NCBI GenBank assembly: GCA_002396385.1
Contig: DGTD01000028.1
Coordinates: 337-12,201, forward strand
Length of the DNA stretch: 11,865 bases
Reading direction: 5' to 3'
Origin: Bacteroidales bacterium UBA4345
Lineage (GTDB): Bacteria; Bacteroidota; Bacteroidia; Bacteroidales; Paludibacteraceae
Below the pieces are notes generated by a model. That model searched no databases. It was given only the letters and a program-made list of their open reading frames with translations, and had not been told where the DNA came from. How positions within the stretch are numbered: position 1 is the first letter of the stretch; each line of letters starts with the position of its first letter. Made by a program: the position numbers and the translations under genes. This document shows, in pieces, positions 1-5,633 of this stretch.

Positions 1-509
1 TTGTCGTAGAGGGCCTTGCTCTCGCGCAAGAACTCGGGCGAGAACAAGAGGTTGAACTTCTTGCCCTTGAGCGCGGGTGTCTCGGCAAAGACCTTGGCGT
101 ACTTCACATAAAGGCTGCGGGTGTAACCGACAGGGATGGTCGACTTGATGACCATAACAGCGTCGGGGTTCACCTGAAGGACGAGGTCGATGACCTCTTC
201 CACGTGCGAAGTGTCGAAATAGTTCTTGACAGGGTCGTAATTGGTAGGAGCGGCAATCACCACAAAATCGGCGTCGGCATAAGCAGCCGCCCCATCGAGC
301 GTCGCCTTAAGTTTGAGCGGCTTTTCAGCCAGAAATTTCTCAATATAGTCGTCCTGGATAGGAGAGACATGGTTGTTGATCTTGTCCACCTTTTCAGGGA
401 CCACATCAACAGCCACCACCTGGTGGTGCTGCGCCAACAAAGTGGCGATGGAAAGGCCGACGTAGCCCGTACCGGCCACCGCCACCTTTATATCTTTTAA
501 ATCTTTCAT
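1..509 (-). CDS. ugd: UDP-glucose 6-dehydrogenase, N-terminal part (cut by window edge)
   Basis: This gene runs off the left edge, and 169 codons are visible from an ATG at 509-507. The product begins MKDLKDIKVAVAGTGYVGLS, with the Rossmann nucleotide-binding motif GxGYVG near residues 13-18 and an acidic residue at the end of the second strand (VVAVDVV). Further on are a PTNYD segment (PTxxD is typical of the family), an IKSTIPVGYT segment and, near the cut, FSPEFLRE. These are hallmarks of the UDP-glucose/GDP-mannose dehydrogenase family. By family knowledge the enzyme oxidises UDP-glucose to UDP-glucuronate with two NAD+ in the cytoplasm. The catalytic-cysteine domain lies outside the window. 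The neighbouring upstream epimerase uses UDP-glucuronate, which favours Ugd over GDP-mannose dehydrogenase. The start overlaps by one base (TAATG) a 9-codon ORF that carries the only strong Shine-Dalgarno, so translational coupling is possible. Confidence 0.93.
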   Translation of the reverse strand, partial: MKDLKDIKVAVAGTGYVGLSIATLLAQHHQVVAVDVVPEKVDKINNHVSPIQDDYIEKFLAEKPLKLKATLDGAAAYADADFVVIAAPTNYDPVKNYFDTSHVEEVIDLVLQVNPDAVMVIKSTIPVGYTRSLYVKYAKVFAETPALKGKKFNLLFSPEFLRESKALYD

Positions 510-538
510 TATTTAGAAAAACGTATAATCTTCTTCAT
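509..538 (-). CDS. Possible 9-codon leader ORF overlapping the ugd start
   Basis: On the minus strand, an ATG at 538-536 opens a 9-codon ORF (MKKIIRFSK). It ends with TAA at 511-509, and the last A of that TAA is the first base of the ugd ATG. It follows directly after a strong purine-rich Shine-Dalgarno. What can be seen is the site and the overlap. Translation and a role in coupling are inferences. An alternative is that the Shine-Dalgarno serves ugd itself and the short ORF is chance. Confidence 0.35.
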   Translation of the reverse strand: MKKIIRFSK

Positions 539-540
539 TT

Positions 541-549
541 CTCCTCCTT
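541..549 (-). promoter_or_regulatory. Strong Shine-Dalgarno (AAGGAGGAG) before the leader ORF and ugd
   Basis: Read on the minus strand the site is AAGGAGGAG, followed by AA and an ATG at 538. It is an unusually good match to the anti-Shine-Dalgarno for this phylum, where many genes lack one. It lies only 2 bases from the 9-codon ORF but about 31 bases from the ugd ATG, so it fits the short ORF better than ugd. Confidence 0.55.
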
Positions 550-571
550 GCCACTGCAATAGGAGATACAT

Positions 572-1642
572 TTAAGCGCCGGTTACCGGCATGTAGTACT
601 TGGCGTACCATTCAGCAAACGCCCTAAGCCCTTTACGCAGCGGTGTAGAGGGTTTAAAGCCAAAATCGTGTTCAAGCGGCGTGGTGTCGGCATAAGTGAC
701 CGGTACATCGCCCGGCTGCATCGGCACCAGCTGTTTGTGCGACTCGAAATCATAATCGGCAGGAAGGACGCCCGCCCTCAGGAGTTCCTCTTGAAGGATG
801 CGCACAAAGTCGAGCAGGTTTTCAGGGCTGTTATTACCTATATTATAGACCTTGTAAGGAGGGACAGGCAGTCCGTCTTCGCCCATCTGTTTCTCAGGGG
901 CATGCCGCATAACACGCACAACCCCCTCAACAATATCGTCGACAAAGGTAAAATCGCGCTTGCAGTTGCCGTAATTAAAAATCTGAATGGTCTTGCCCTC
1001 ACGCAATTTGTTGGTGAAGCCGAAATAGGCCATATCAGGCCGTCCGGCAGGACCGTAAACGGTGAAGAAACGCAACCCAGTAGACGGAATGTTGTACAAC
1101 TTGCTATAAGCATGAGCCATCAACTCGTTGCTTTTCTTGGTAGCAGCATAAAGGCTGACGGGATTGTCGACCTTGTCGTCGGTGGAATAAGGCACCTTCT
1201 TGTTAGAGCCATAGACCGAACTGGAAGAGGCATAAACCAAGTGTTCAACCGGATGGTTCCGACAAGCCTCCAAAATATTATAGAAACCAATGAGGTTACT
1301 CTCGATATAGGCGCCCGGATTGGTAATGCTGTAGCGCACACCAGCCTGCGCTGCCAAATTCACCACCACCGCAGGGCGGTAATCGGCAAAAAGCCTTTCT
1401 ACCAACGTCTTGTCGGCAATAGAGCCTTTAACGAAATGCCAGTCGCGCTGCAGCGCATCAATTTCTTCCAAGCGGCCGTATTTGATGTTTACATCGTAAT
1501 AATCGGTAATAGAATCAACGCCCACAATCTTCACGTCAGGCACATCGTGAAACAACCTTTTGACCAGGTTACTGCCAATAAAGCCAGCAGCCCCTGTAAC
1601 CAAAACGGTCTTTCCGGCCAGCGTCACATTGAAAGGTAGCAT
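572..1642 (-). CDS. NAD-dependent epimerase, probable UDP-glucuronate 4-epimerase
   Basis: The 356-residue product is an extended short-chain dehydrogenase/reductase. It carries GAAGFIG (residues 17-23) for NAD binding, a serine-rich ASSSSVYG stretch near 138-145, and the catalytic YxxxK at Y165 and K169 (YAATKKSNELMAHAY). These are followed by RFFTVYGPAGRPDMA, the signature of UDP-glucuronate 4-epimerases and related CapI/LpsL-type enzymes. By family knowledge it interconverts UDP-glucuronate and UDP-galacturonate in the cytoplasm for capsule or exopolysaccharide. I chose the ATG at 1642 over an in-frame GTG at 1684. The GTG would add 14 residues (MSLNFKTFLCTYLN) ahead of the usual short N-terminus. 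The dehydrogenase gene follows 62 bases downstream on the same strand, so the two likely share a transcript and catalyse consecutive steps. A related 4,6-dehydratase or other sugar epimerase is less likely given the RPDMA motif. Confidence 0.88.
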   Translation of the reverse strand: MLPFNVTLAGKTVLVTGAAGFIGSNLVKRLFHDVPDVKIVGVDSITDYYDVNIKYGRLEEIDALQRDWHFVKGSIADKTLVERLFADYRPAVVVNLAAQAGVRYSITNPGAYIESNLIGFYNILEACRNHPVEHLVYASSSSVYGSNKKVPYSTDDKVDNPVSLYAATKKSNELMAHAYSKLYNIPSTGLRFFTVYGPAGRPDMAYFGFTNKLREGKTIQIFNYGNCKRDFTFVDDIVEGVVRVMRHAPEKQMGEDGLPVPPYKVYNIGNNSPENLLDFVRILQEELLRAGVLPADYDFESHKQLVPMQPGDVPVTYADTTPLEHDFGFKPSTPLRKGLRAFAEWYAKYYMPVTGA

Positions 1643-1800
1643 ATTAAGATAAGTGCAAAGAAAAGTCTTAAAATTTAAAGACACTACATATCCTTAGTTC
1701 CCTTGCTATCGCATAAACAGCAAAGCCACAAATAGTTACGGAAAATCCTTCGTGAATATGTAGTTAAAAATTTAACGGCAAACAAATCACTTCCCATTAG

Positions 1801-1814
1801 ATTTTGCGCAAAAT
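1801..1814. repeat. Perfect 14-bp palindrome ATTTTGCGCAAAAT
   Basis: Each half (ATTTTGC and GCAAAAT) is the exact reverse complement of the other. The palindrome covers most of the minus-strand candidate -7 element at 1809-1816. Such a site could be an operator for a dimeric regulator of the epimerase-ugd operon. That role is inferred from position and symmetry only. Confidence 0.35.
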
Positions 1815-1816
1815 TA
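1809..1816 (-). promoter_or_regulatory. Candidate -7 element (TAATTTTG) for the epimerase-ugd operon
   Basis: Read on the minus strand, TAATTTTG matches TAnnTTTG exactly. No clear TTG is found at the usual -33 distance, and the implied 5' leader before the ATG at 1642 is long (about 160 bases). A weaker element (TTTCTTTG) nearer the start would leave almost no leader. Confidence 0.35.
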
Positions 1817-1989
1817 CGGAAAATTTTGATAATTGTTTTTTCCCGCGGCTCTTTAATTTTCAACAATGCCAAAGTTCGGGTTGTTGATAGAATGATAACA
1901 AACTGATTATAAACAGACATAATCGGCACAGACTGAAACACCTCAAATACATTCGGCAAAAGGATGTATGCGCACACCGAATTATTTCT

Positions 1990-1997
1990 TATCTTTG
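1990..1997 (+). promoter_or_regulatory. -7 element (TATCTTTG) of the Wzc-like gene
   Basis: TATCTTTG is an exact match to the Bacteroidetes TAnnTTTG element. It lies 30 bases before the ATG at 2028, which leaves a leader of about 25 bases. The -33 position carries only ATG/TATG, so that half is weak. Confidence 0.65.
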
Positions 1998-2027
1998 CAA
2001 AAAACAAATCATCTGTAAGGTAAGCAA

Positions 2028-4439
2028 ATGCAAGAAACGCAACGGAACCTGAGCCGAAGGCAGAGTGTAAAACCAGCGGACGATTCGCTGAGTTTGAAAA
2101 ATATTTTCGGCATCATAAAAAGCAACAAATGGCTGGTAGGAGCCTGCACAGCGCTTGGTTTGTGCCTGGGCGCCGCCTACCTGCAAAAGACTCAACCTAG
2201 CTACAGCCGATACACCACCCTATTAGTTAAAGAGAATGGGAAGAAGGGAGCCAAAGGCATCAGCGACCAGTTGATGGACCTGGGTCTGATTGGCAACAGC
2301 AGCAAGGTGGACAACGAGATAGAGGAATTCAAGAGCCCCTACCTGATGTATATGGCCATAAAGAAGCTCAACCTCCACACCACCTACCACGAAAGGAAGC
2401 TATTGCGCAACAGCGACCTCTACACCAAGTCGCCGATTTCGGCCACCTTCCCCGACGCACAAGACGCGAACACCTTCAGCCTGAAAGTTGACATTAAAGG
2501 GCCGACCGACTTCGCATTGTCGCATTTCCGCTGGACCGACCCAGAGACCCGTCTTCCGAAAGAGAAAGACACCGTAATAACAGCCCGCGCGTTCCAGTGC
2601 GTCAACACCCCTGTGGGAAAGGTTATAGTGGAGCCAAACGGGAACGGACTGACCGAAAAAGACCAGAAAAGGAGCATAACCATAAAGCGCGACAACCCTA
2701 ACGTGCTTGCCGATGTTTACGCCAACGGCATGAAAGTGGAGCTGGTCAGCAAAATGAGTTCGGTCATCAAACTCTCGCTCACCGACGTGAGCCAACAGCG
2801 CGCCGACGACCTGCTGAAAGCCCTGGTCGACATCTACACCTTCGAACGGTTGGAAGAGAACCGACTGAATGCCGAAACAACCAACAAGTTCATCGACAAC
2901 CGACTGGTGACCCTGGAAAAAGAGTTGGGGAAAATAGACAACAACATCGAGGGGTACAAAAGCATAGAGCTGGTGACCAACGTCTATAGCGAAGGCTTGG
3001 GCGACGTGACTGAGCAAAAACAGTACAACGCGCGTGCGTTGGAAGCCGTTACGCAGCTGGAAATAGCCAAATACATTAACGAATGCCTCAGCGACACCTC
3101 GATGAAGGACCAGCTGCTGCCTAACAATGCGGGCATTACCGACCCAAGCCTGGGCAACCTGGTCAGCAACTACAACGAAATGGTGATAAAGAAGCGCCGC
3201 CTGGTAGCCAACAGCAGCGTGAAACACCCGTTGGTAAAGGAGATGGACGAGACCCTGCGGCAACTGCGCAGCAGCATCAGCTCCACTTTGGCCAACATTA
3301 TCCACACGAACAGCATGAAGGTGGAAACCCTGAAGACCAAAGAGGCGCAAATCAACAAGAAGATTGCCCGCAATCCGCAGCAGGAAAAATACCTGCAGAC
3401 CATCGGCCGCCAACAGAAAATCAAGGAAACCCTTTACCTCTTCCTCTTGCAGAAACGCGAAGAGAACGAGCTGAGCGGAAATATGGAGGTGAGCAACATA
3501 CGCGTCATCACTCCGCCACGCGGTCCGCAAGCGCCAGTCAGCCCGCAGAAGGCAAAAATACTGCTGATATCGCTGATAGCCGGTATGGGACTGCCTACCT
3601 TCATCATCTGGCTGTTGCTGACACTAGACGGCACCGTCAGAAGCAAGAAAGACCTCGACGGGCTGACGCTTCCTTTCCTGGGGTCAGTACCTCTGACCAA
3701 ACGGATCAAAGACAACAGCAAGCAGACCATGCCACTGCGCATTGAAGTGGAAGACAAGAACCGAAACGGCATCAACGAGGCCTTCCGCGTGCTGAGGACC
3801 AACTTCTCCTTTATGGCAGGGCACGACAGCGAGCTCATACTGTTCACCAGCTTCTACCCGAACAGCGGCAAGACATTCGTCAGCGCCAACCTGGCCATGA
3901 GTCTGGCCCTGATGGACAAACGCATACTGATGGTAGACATGGACCTGCGGAAAGCCGAACTGAGCAAGAACCTCTGCGACATGCGTAAAGGCGTGACCAG
4001 CCTGCTGAACGGCGACAAGGAGACCCTGAAAGGCTGCATTATAAAGAGCAAACTGCACGACAACATCGACATTCTGCCAAGTGGCGTTATACCGCCAAAC
4101 CCGGCCGAGTTGCTCCAAAACGAGCGTATGGACACACTAATGAGCGAGTTGCGCGGAAAGTACGACTATGTGTTCCTCGACTGCACACCGCTCAACCTGG
4201 TGGCCGACGCCAGCATTGTGGGCAAGTATGCCGACCTGGTATTGTTCGTGATGCGCGAGGGCCAATTCCAACGCGACGCACTGCCCGACCTGGAAGAGCT
4301 GTACCACAGCGGCACCTTCAAACGCATGTGTACCATTCTGAACGGTTCGCTGAACACCAACGGCGTGTATGGGCAATACCACCGGTATGGCAGCTACGGA
4401 AGCTACAAGAGCTACGGGAACAACTACGGTTACAAATAA
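2028..4439 (+). CDS. Wzc/GumC-type polysaccharide chain-length regulator and tyrosine autokinase
   Basis: The 803-residue inner-membrane protein has the full Wzc layout. The N-terminal Wzz part has a first membrane segment at about 35-53 and a long periplasmic coiled-coil region. A proline-rich PRGPQAPVSPQ stretch leads into a second membrane segment at about 511-533. The cytoplasmic BY-kinase has Walker A around YPNSGKTF (610-617), Walker A' LMVDMDLR (634-641) and Walker B YVFLDCTP (714-721). A terminal tyrosine cluster carries eight Tyr in the last 23 residues. By family knowledge it controls polymer length and export of capsule or exopolysaccharide, through cycles of autophosphorylation on the Tyr tail. 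Kinase and Wzz parts are fused, as in Proteobacteria and Bacteroidetes. The ATG at 2028 follows a short AAGG-containing leader. A strong terminator 27 bases after the stop makes it a single-gene transcript, and no Wza-like export gene is adjacent in the window. Confidence 0.93.
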   Translation: MQETQRNLSRRQSVKPADDSLSLKNIFGIIKSNKWLVGACTALGLCLGAAYLQKTQPSYSRYTTLLVKENGKKGAKGISDQLMDLGLIGNSSKVDNEIEEFKSPYLMYMAIKKLNLHTTYHERKLLRNSDLYTKSPISATFPDAQDANTFSLKVDIKGPTDFALSHFRWTDPETRLPKEKDTVITARAFQCVNTPVGKVIVEPNGNGLTEKDQKRSITIKRDNPNVLADVYANGMKVELVSKMSSVIKLSLTDVSQQRADDLLKALVDIYTFERLEENRLNAETTNKFIDNRLVTLEKELGKIDNNIEGYKSIELVTNVYSEGLGDVTEQKQYNARALEAVTQLEIAKYINECLSDTSMKDQLLPNNAGITDPSLGNLVSNYNEMVIKKRRLVANSSVKHPLVKEMDETLRQLRSSISSTLANIIHTNSMKVETLKTKEAQINKKIARNPQQEKYLQTIGRQQKIKETLYLFLLQKREENELSGNMEVSNIRVITPPRGPQAPVSPQKAKILLISLIAGMGLPTFIIWLLLTLDGTVRSKKDLDGLTLPFLGSVPLTKRIKDNSKQTMPLRIEVEDKNRNGINEAFRVLRTNFSFMAGHDSELILFTSFYPNSGKTFVSANLAMSLALMDKRILMVDMDLRKAELSKNLCDMRKGVTSLLNGDKETLKGCIIKSKLHDNIDILPSGVIPPNPAELLQNERMDTLMSELRGKYDYVFLDCTPLNLVADASIVGKYADLVLFVMREGQFQRDALPDLEELYHSGTFKRMCTILNGSLNTNGVYGQYHRYGSYGSYKSYGNNYGYK

Positions 4440-4462
4440 CGATAACCCGTACCATCCATAAG

Positions 4463-4497
4463 AAAAATGCGCCGTCCTTTGCGACGGCGCATTTTTT
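4463..4497 (+). terminator. Rho-independent terminator after the Wzc-like gene
   Basis: The 10-base arms ATGCGCCGTC (4467-4476) and GACGGCGCAT (4483-4492) pair perfectly around a 6-base loop and are followed by a T run. An A run on the left side extends the stem and could allow function in both directions. Confidence 0.92.
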
Positions 4498-4683
4498 CTA
4501 CCATCCACAGTCCTCCACCAGCAAGCATACCCGGCAAGAACGTAACACCTTACGAATGGAGAGACGGAAGTTGTGCAATGCGGCAAAAAAGTGTGCGGCA
4601 AGAACAGTCTGGAAAGGATGCCACTGGTTTCAAAAATGAAACTCAGCACATTACAAAATAAGTGCAAAAAAAGCATAAAAATA

Positions 4684-4715
4684 TTTGGAAGGGTTCACAA
4701 AACAGACTAATTTTG
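4684..4715 (+). promoter_or_regulatory. Promoter of the tRNA-Lys/tRNA-Ser operon
   Basis: TTTG at 4684-4687 and TAATTTTG at 4708-4715 are separated by 20 bases, an almost ideal Bacteroidetes promoter. It lies 43 bases before the first mature tRNA base. Confidence 0.82.
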
Positions 4716-4758
4716 CACAGTCAAACGGAAACGACCACCGCAAGACATTCAAAAAAAT

Positions 4759-4834
4759 GACTCAGTAGCTCAGCTGGTAGAGCAACAGACTCTTAATCTG
4801 TGGGTCCAGGGTTCGATCCCCTGCTGGGTCACCA
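4759..4834 (+). tRNA. tRNA-Lys, anticodon CTT
   Basis: The gene is 76 bases long including an encoded CCA. The acceptor arms GACTCAG and CTGGGTC pair with one G-T. The D-arm reads AGCTCAGCTGGTAGAGC. The anticodon loop CTCTTAA gives anticodon CTT, and the T-arm contains GGTTCGATCC. It reads AAG codons and is transcribed with the tRNA-Ser that follows 7 bases later. Confidence 0.97.
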
Positions 4835-4841
4835 TCTTTTT

Positions 4842-4926
4842 GGAGAGATGGTAGAGTGGTCGATTACAGCAGTCTTGAAAACTGCCGTACCGAGAGGTAC
4901 CGGGGGTTCGAATCCCTCTCTCTCCG
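4842..4926 (+). tRNA. tRNA-Ser, anticodon TGA
   Basis: The gene is 85 bases long. The acceptor arms GGAGAGA (4842-4848) and TCTCTCC (4919-4925) are followed by discriminator G. The anticodon loop CTTGAAA gives TGA. A long variable arm (CCGTACCGAGAGGTACCG region) marks a class II tRNA. The T-arm contains GGTTCGAATCC. A full CCA is not encoded, unlike in the tRNA-Lys upstream. Confidence 0.96.
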
Positions 4927-4931
4927 CAAGT

Positions 4932-4965
4932 AAAAGCAAGTTGGTTCTCACCTACTTGCTTTTTT
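4932..4965 (+). terminator. Terminator of the tRNA operon
   Basis: The arms AAAAGCAAGT (4932-4941) and ACTTGCTTTT (4954-4963) form a stem that continues into a T run. It starts 6 bases after the tRNA-Ser discriminator base. Confidence 0.85.
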
Positions 4966-4991
4966 GTTTTGGAGAAATGACACGGCACGAA

Positions 4992-5022
4992 TTTGAGACG
5001 TTCTAAAAATATCATATATTTA
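4992..5022 (+). promoter_or_regulatory. Candidate promoter of the toxin-antitoxin module
   Basis: TTTG at 4992-4995 is followed after 19 bases by TATATTTA at 5015-5022, which matches TAnnTTTG in all but the last base. The predicted start of transcription falls about 10 bases before the ATG at 5040, supporting that ATG as the original antitoxin start. Confidence 0.45.
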
Positions 5023-5039
5023 CAAAAATTCAAACGCGT

Positions 5040-5266
5040 ATGGCAAATACAATAACACCACAATTATAGTAGATATTGAAGACGAATCACTCATTAACGA
5101 CATAAGGCGCGCAATAAAAATGATAAAAGGAGTGAAATCGGTCCATAAAGTCGAACAAAAGAAAAAAAGCAGCTTAGACTCGGCACTAGAGGACATTAAG
5201 GAAGGCCGTGTGCACCACGCCGACTCGGTTAAAGATTTGCTAACACAAATTCTAGGAGAAGACTAA
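5040..5266 (+). pseudogene. Antitoxin gene of a YafQ/RelE-type module, reading frame broken
   Basis: A frame ending with TAA at 5264-5266 encodes IIVDIEDESLINDIRRAIKM and continues to ...KDLLTQILGED. It is a small, charged protein of the size and position expected for the antitoxin of the following toxin. No ATG, GTG or TTG opens this frame upstream before a stop at 4994-4996. The plausible ATG at 5040-5042, well placed after a promoter and typical in beginning (MANTI), is in a different frame and hits TAG at 5067-5069 after nine codons. A single one-base insertion or a two-base deletion between 5040 and 5067 would restore a protein of about 75 residues. Either a real frameshift or a sequencing error explains this. 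An internal ATG could still give a shorter C-terminal toxin-binding fragment. Family placement rests mainly on the neighbour. Confidence 0.6.
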
Positions 5267-5267
5267 C

Positions 5268-5543
5268 ATGGCATACAGCCTTAACTACACCAACCAGTTC
5301 AAGAAATCGCTCAAACGATGTCAAAAAAGAGGATTCGACATCAACGAGCTAAGCAAAGTTCTAAGCATTCTATCAGAAAAAGGAGAACTTCCTGAAAACT
5401 ACAAGCCCCACATTCTCCATGGGAAATACGAAGGAATTTGGGAGTGCCACATCAAGCCAGACTGGCTCCTTTTATGGGAACAATCGGAAAAAGAACTTAC
5501 GCTCATTTTACTCGACACCGGGACAAATTCCGATATTTTCTAA
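5268..5543 (+). CDS. YafQ/RelE-family toxin, possibly inactive
   Basis: The 91-residue product has the YafQ-type layout. An N-terminal helical part (NQFKKSLKRCQKRGFDINEL) is followed by YKPHILHGKYEGIWECHIKPDW and a C-terminal TGTNSDIF. By family knowledge these toxins cleave mRNA on the ribosome and are held inactive by the co-encoded antitoxin. Compared with E. coli YafQ, H48, H61, D65, W66 and F91 match the active-site H50, H63, D67, W68 and F91. The position of catalytic H87 is Asn (N87), where the common motif is TGTH. The gene starts one base after the antitoxin stop, as in a two-gene operon. With the broken antitoxin upstream, loss of the His fits a decayed module, but this needs functional proof. 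Confidence 0.82.
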   Translation: MAYSLNYTNQFKKSLKRCQKRGFDINELSKVLSILSEKGELPENYKPHILHGKYEGIWECHIKPDWLLLWEQSEKELTLILLDTGTNSDIF

Positions 5544-5575
5544 AAAACTGCCAACACACAAGCCTAACACTTCTT

Positions 5576-5607
5576 TTTGTGAATATGGTGAAAAAGGATT
5601 AAATTTG
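5576..5607 (+). promoter_or_regulatory. Promoter of the OmpA/PD40 gene
   Basis: TTTG at 5576-5579 and TAAATTTG at 5600-5607 are 20 bases apart, a near-ideal match. The predicted transcript would start about 20 bases before the GTG at 5634, which supports that unusual start codon. Confidence 0.75.
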
Positions 5608-5633
5608 AAAGATAGAGTATATCTTACACAAAA

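Larger units (their letters stand above)
1643..2027. other. Divergent intergenic region between the epimerase and the Wzc-like gene
   Basis: These 385 bases separate two divergently transcribed polysaccharide genes. They hold a plus-strand promoter near 1990 and a candidate minus-strand promoter at 1809-1816. A perfect 14-bp palindrome lies at 1801-1814. A possible hairpin spans 1860-1887, with 7-base arms TCAACAA and TTGTTGA. A minus-strand reading frame covers part of the region but resembles nothing and is AT-rich with poor composition, so I do not call it. I see no RNA gene. Confidence 0.6.
4440..4758. other. Intergenic region between the kinase gene and the tRNAs
   Basis: These 319 bases hold the kinase terminator at the left and the tRNA promoter at the right. 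In between (about 4500-4680) I see no convincing gene. A small perfect inverted repeat with 6-base arms (GTTTCA and TGAAAC) and an AAAA loop lies at 4627-4642, with no T run. Confidence 0.6.

Noticed and set aside
668..1639. A 323-codon plus-strand open frame opposite the epimerase gene
   Set aside because: It is antisense to a gene with clear catalytic motifs, and its translation resembles no family. It arises from codon bias on the other strand.
1684..2007. A 107-codon minus-strand frame in the divergent intergenic region
   Set aside because: It overlaps the promoters of both flanking genes, looks like translated non-coding DNA and has no recognisable domain.
2400..3530. A 376-codon minus-strand open frame inside the Wzc-like gene, and similar antisense frames inside the OmpA/PD40 and recF genes
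   Set aside because: They lie opposite well-supported genes, lack recognisable motifs or promoters, and have biased composition.
4627..4642. Small inverted repeat with GTTTCA and TGAAAC arms
   Set aside because: Six-base arms with an AAAA loop, no T run and no nearby gene start. This is compatible with chance.
4770..5063. A 97-codon minus-strand frame with GERGIRTPGTS and QGIEPWTHRL segments
   Set aside because: It is antisense to the two tRNA genes. Such peptides are well-known artefacts of translating tRNA complements.
4842..5543. Genomic island inserted at the tRNA-Ser 3' end, carrying the toxin-antitoxin module
   Set aside because: No second copy of the tRNA 3' end and no integrase are seen in the window, so there is no evidence of an attachment site.
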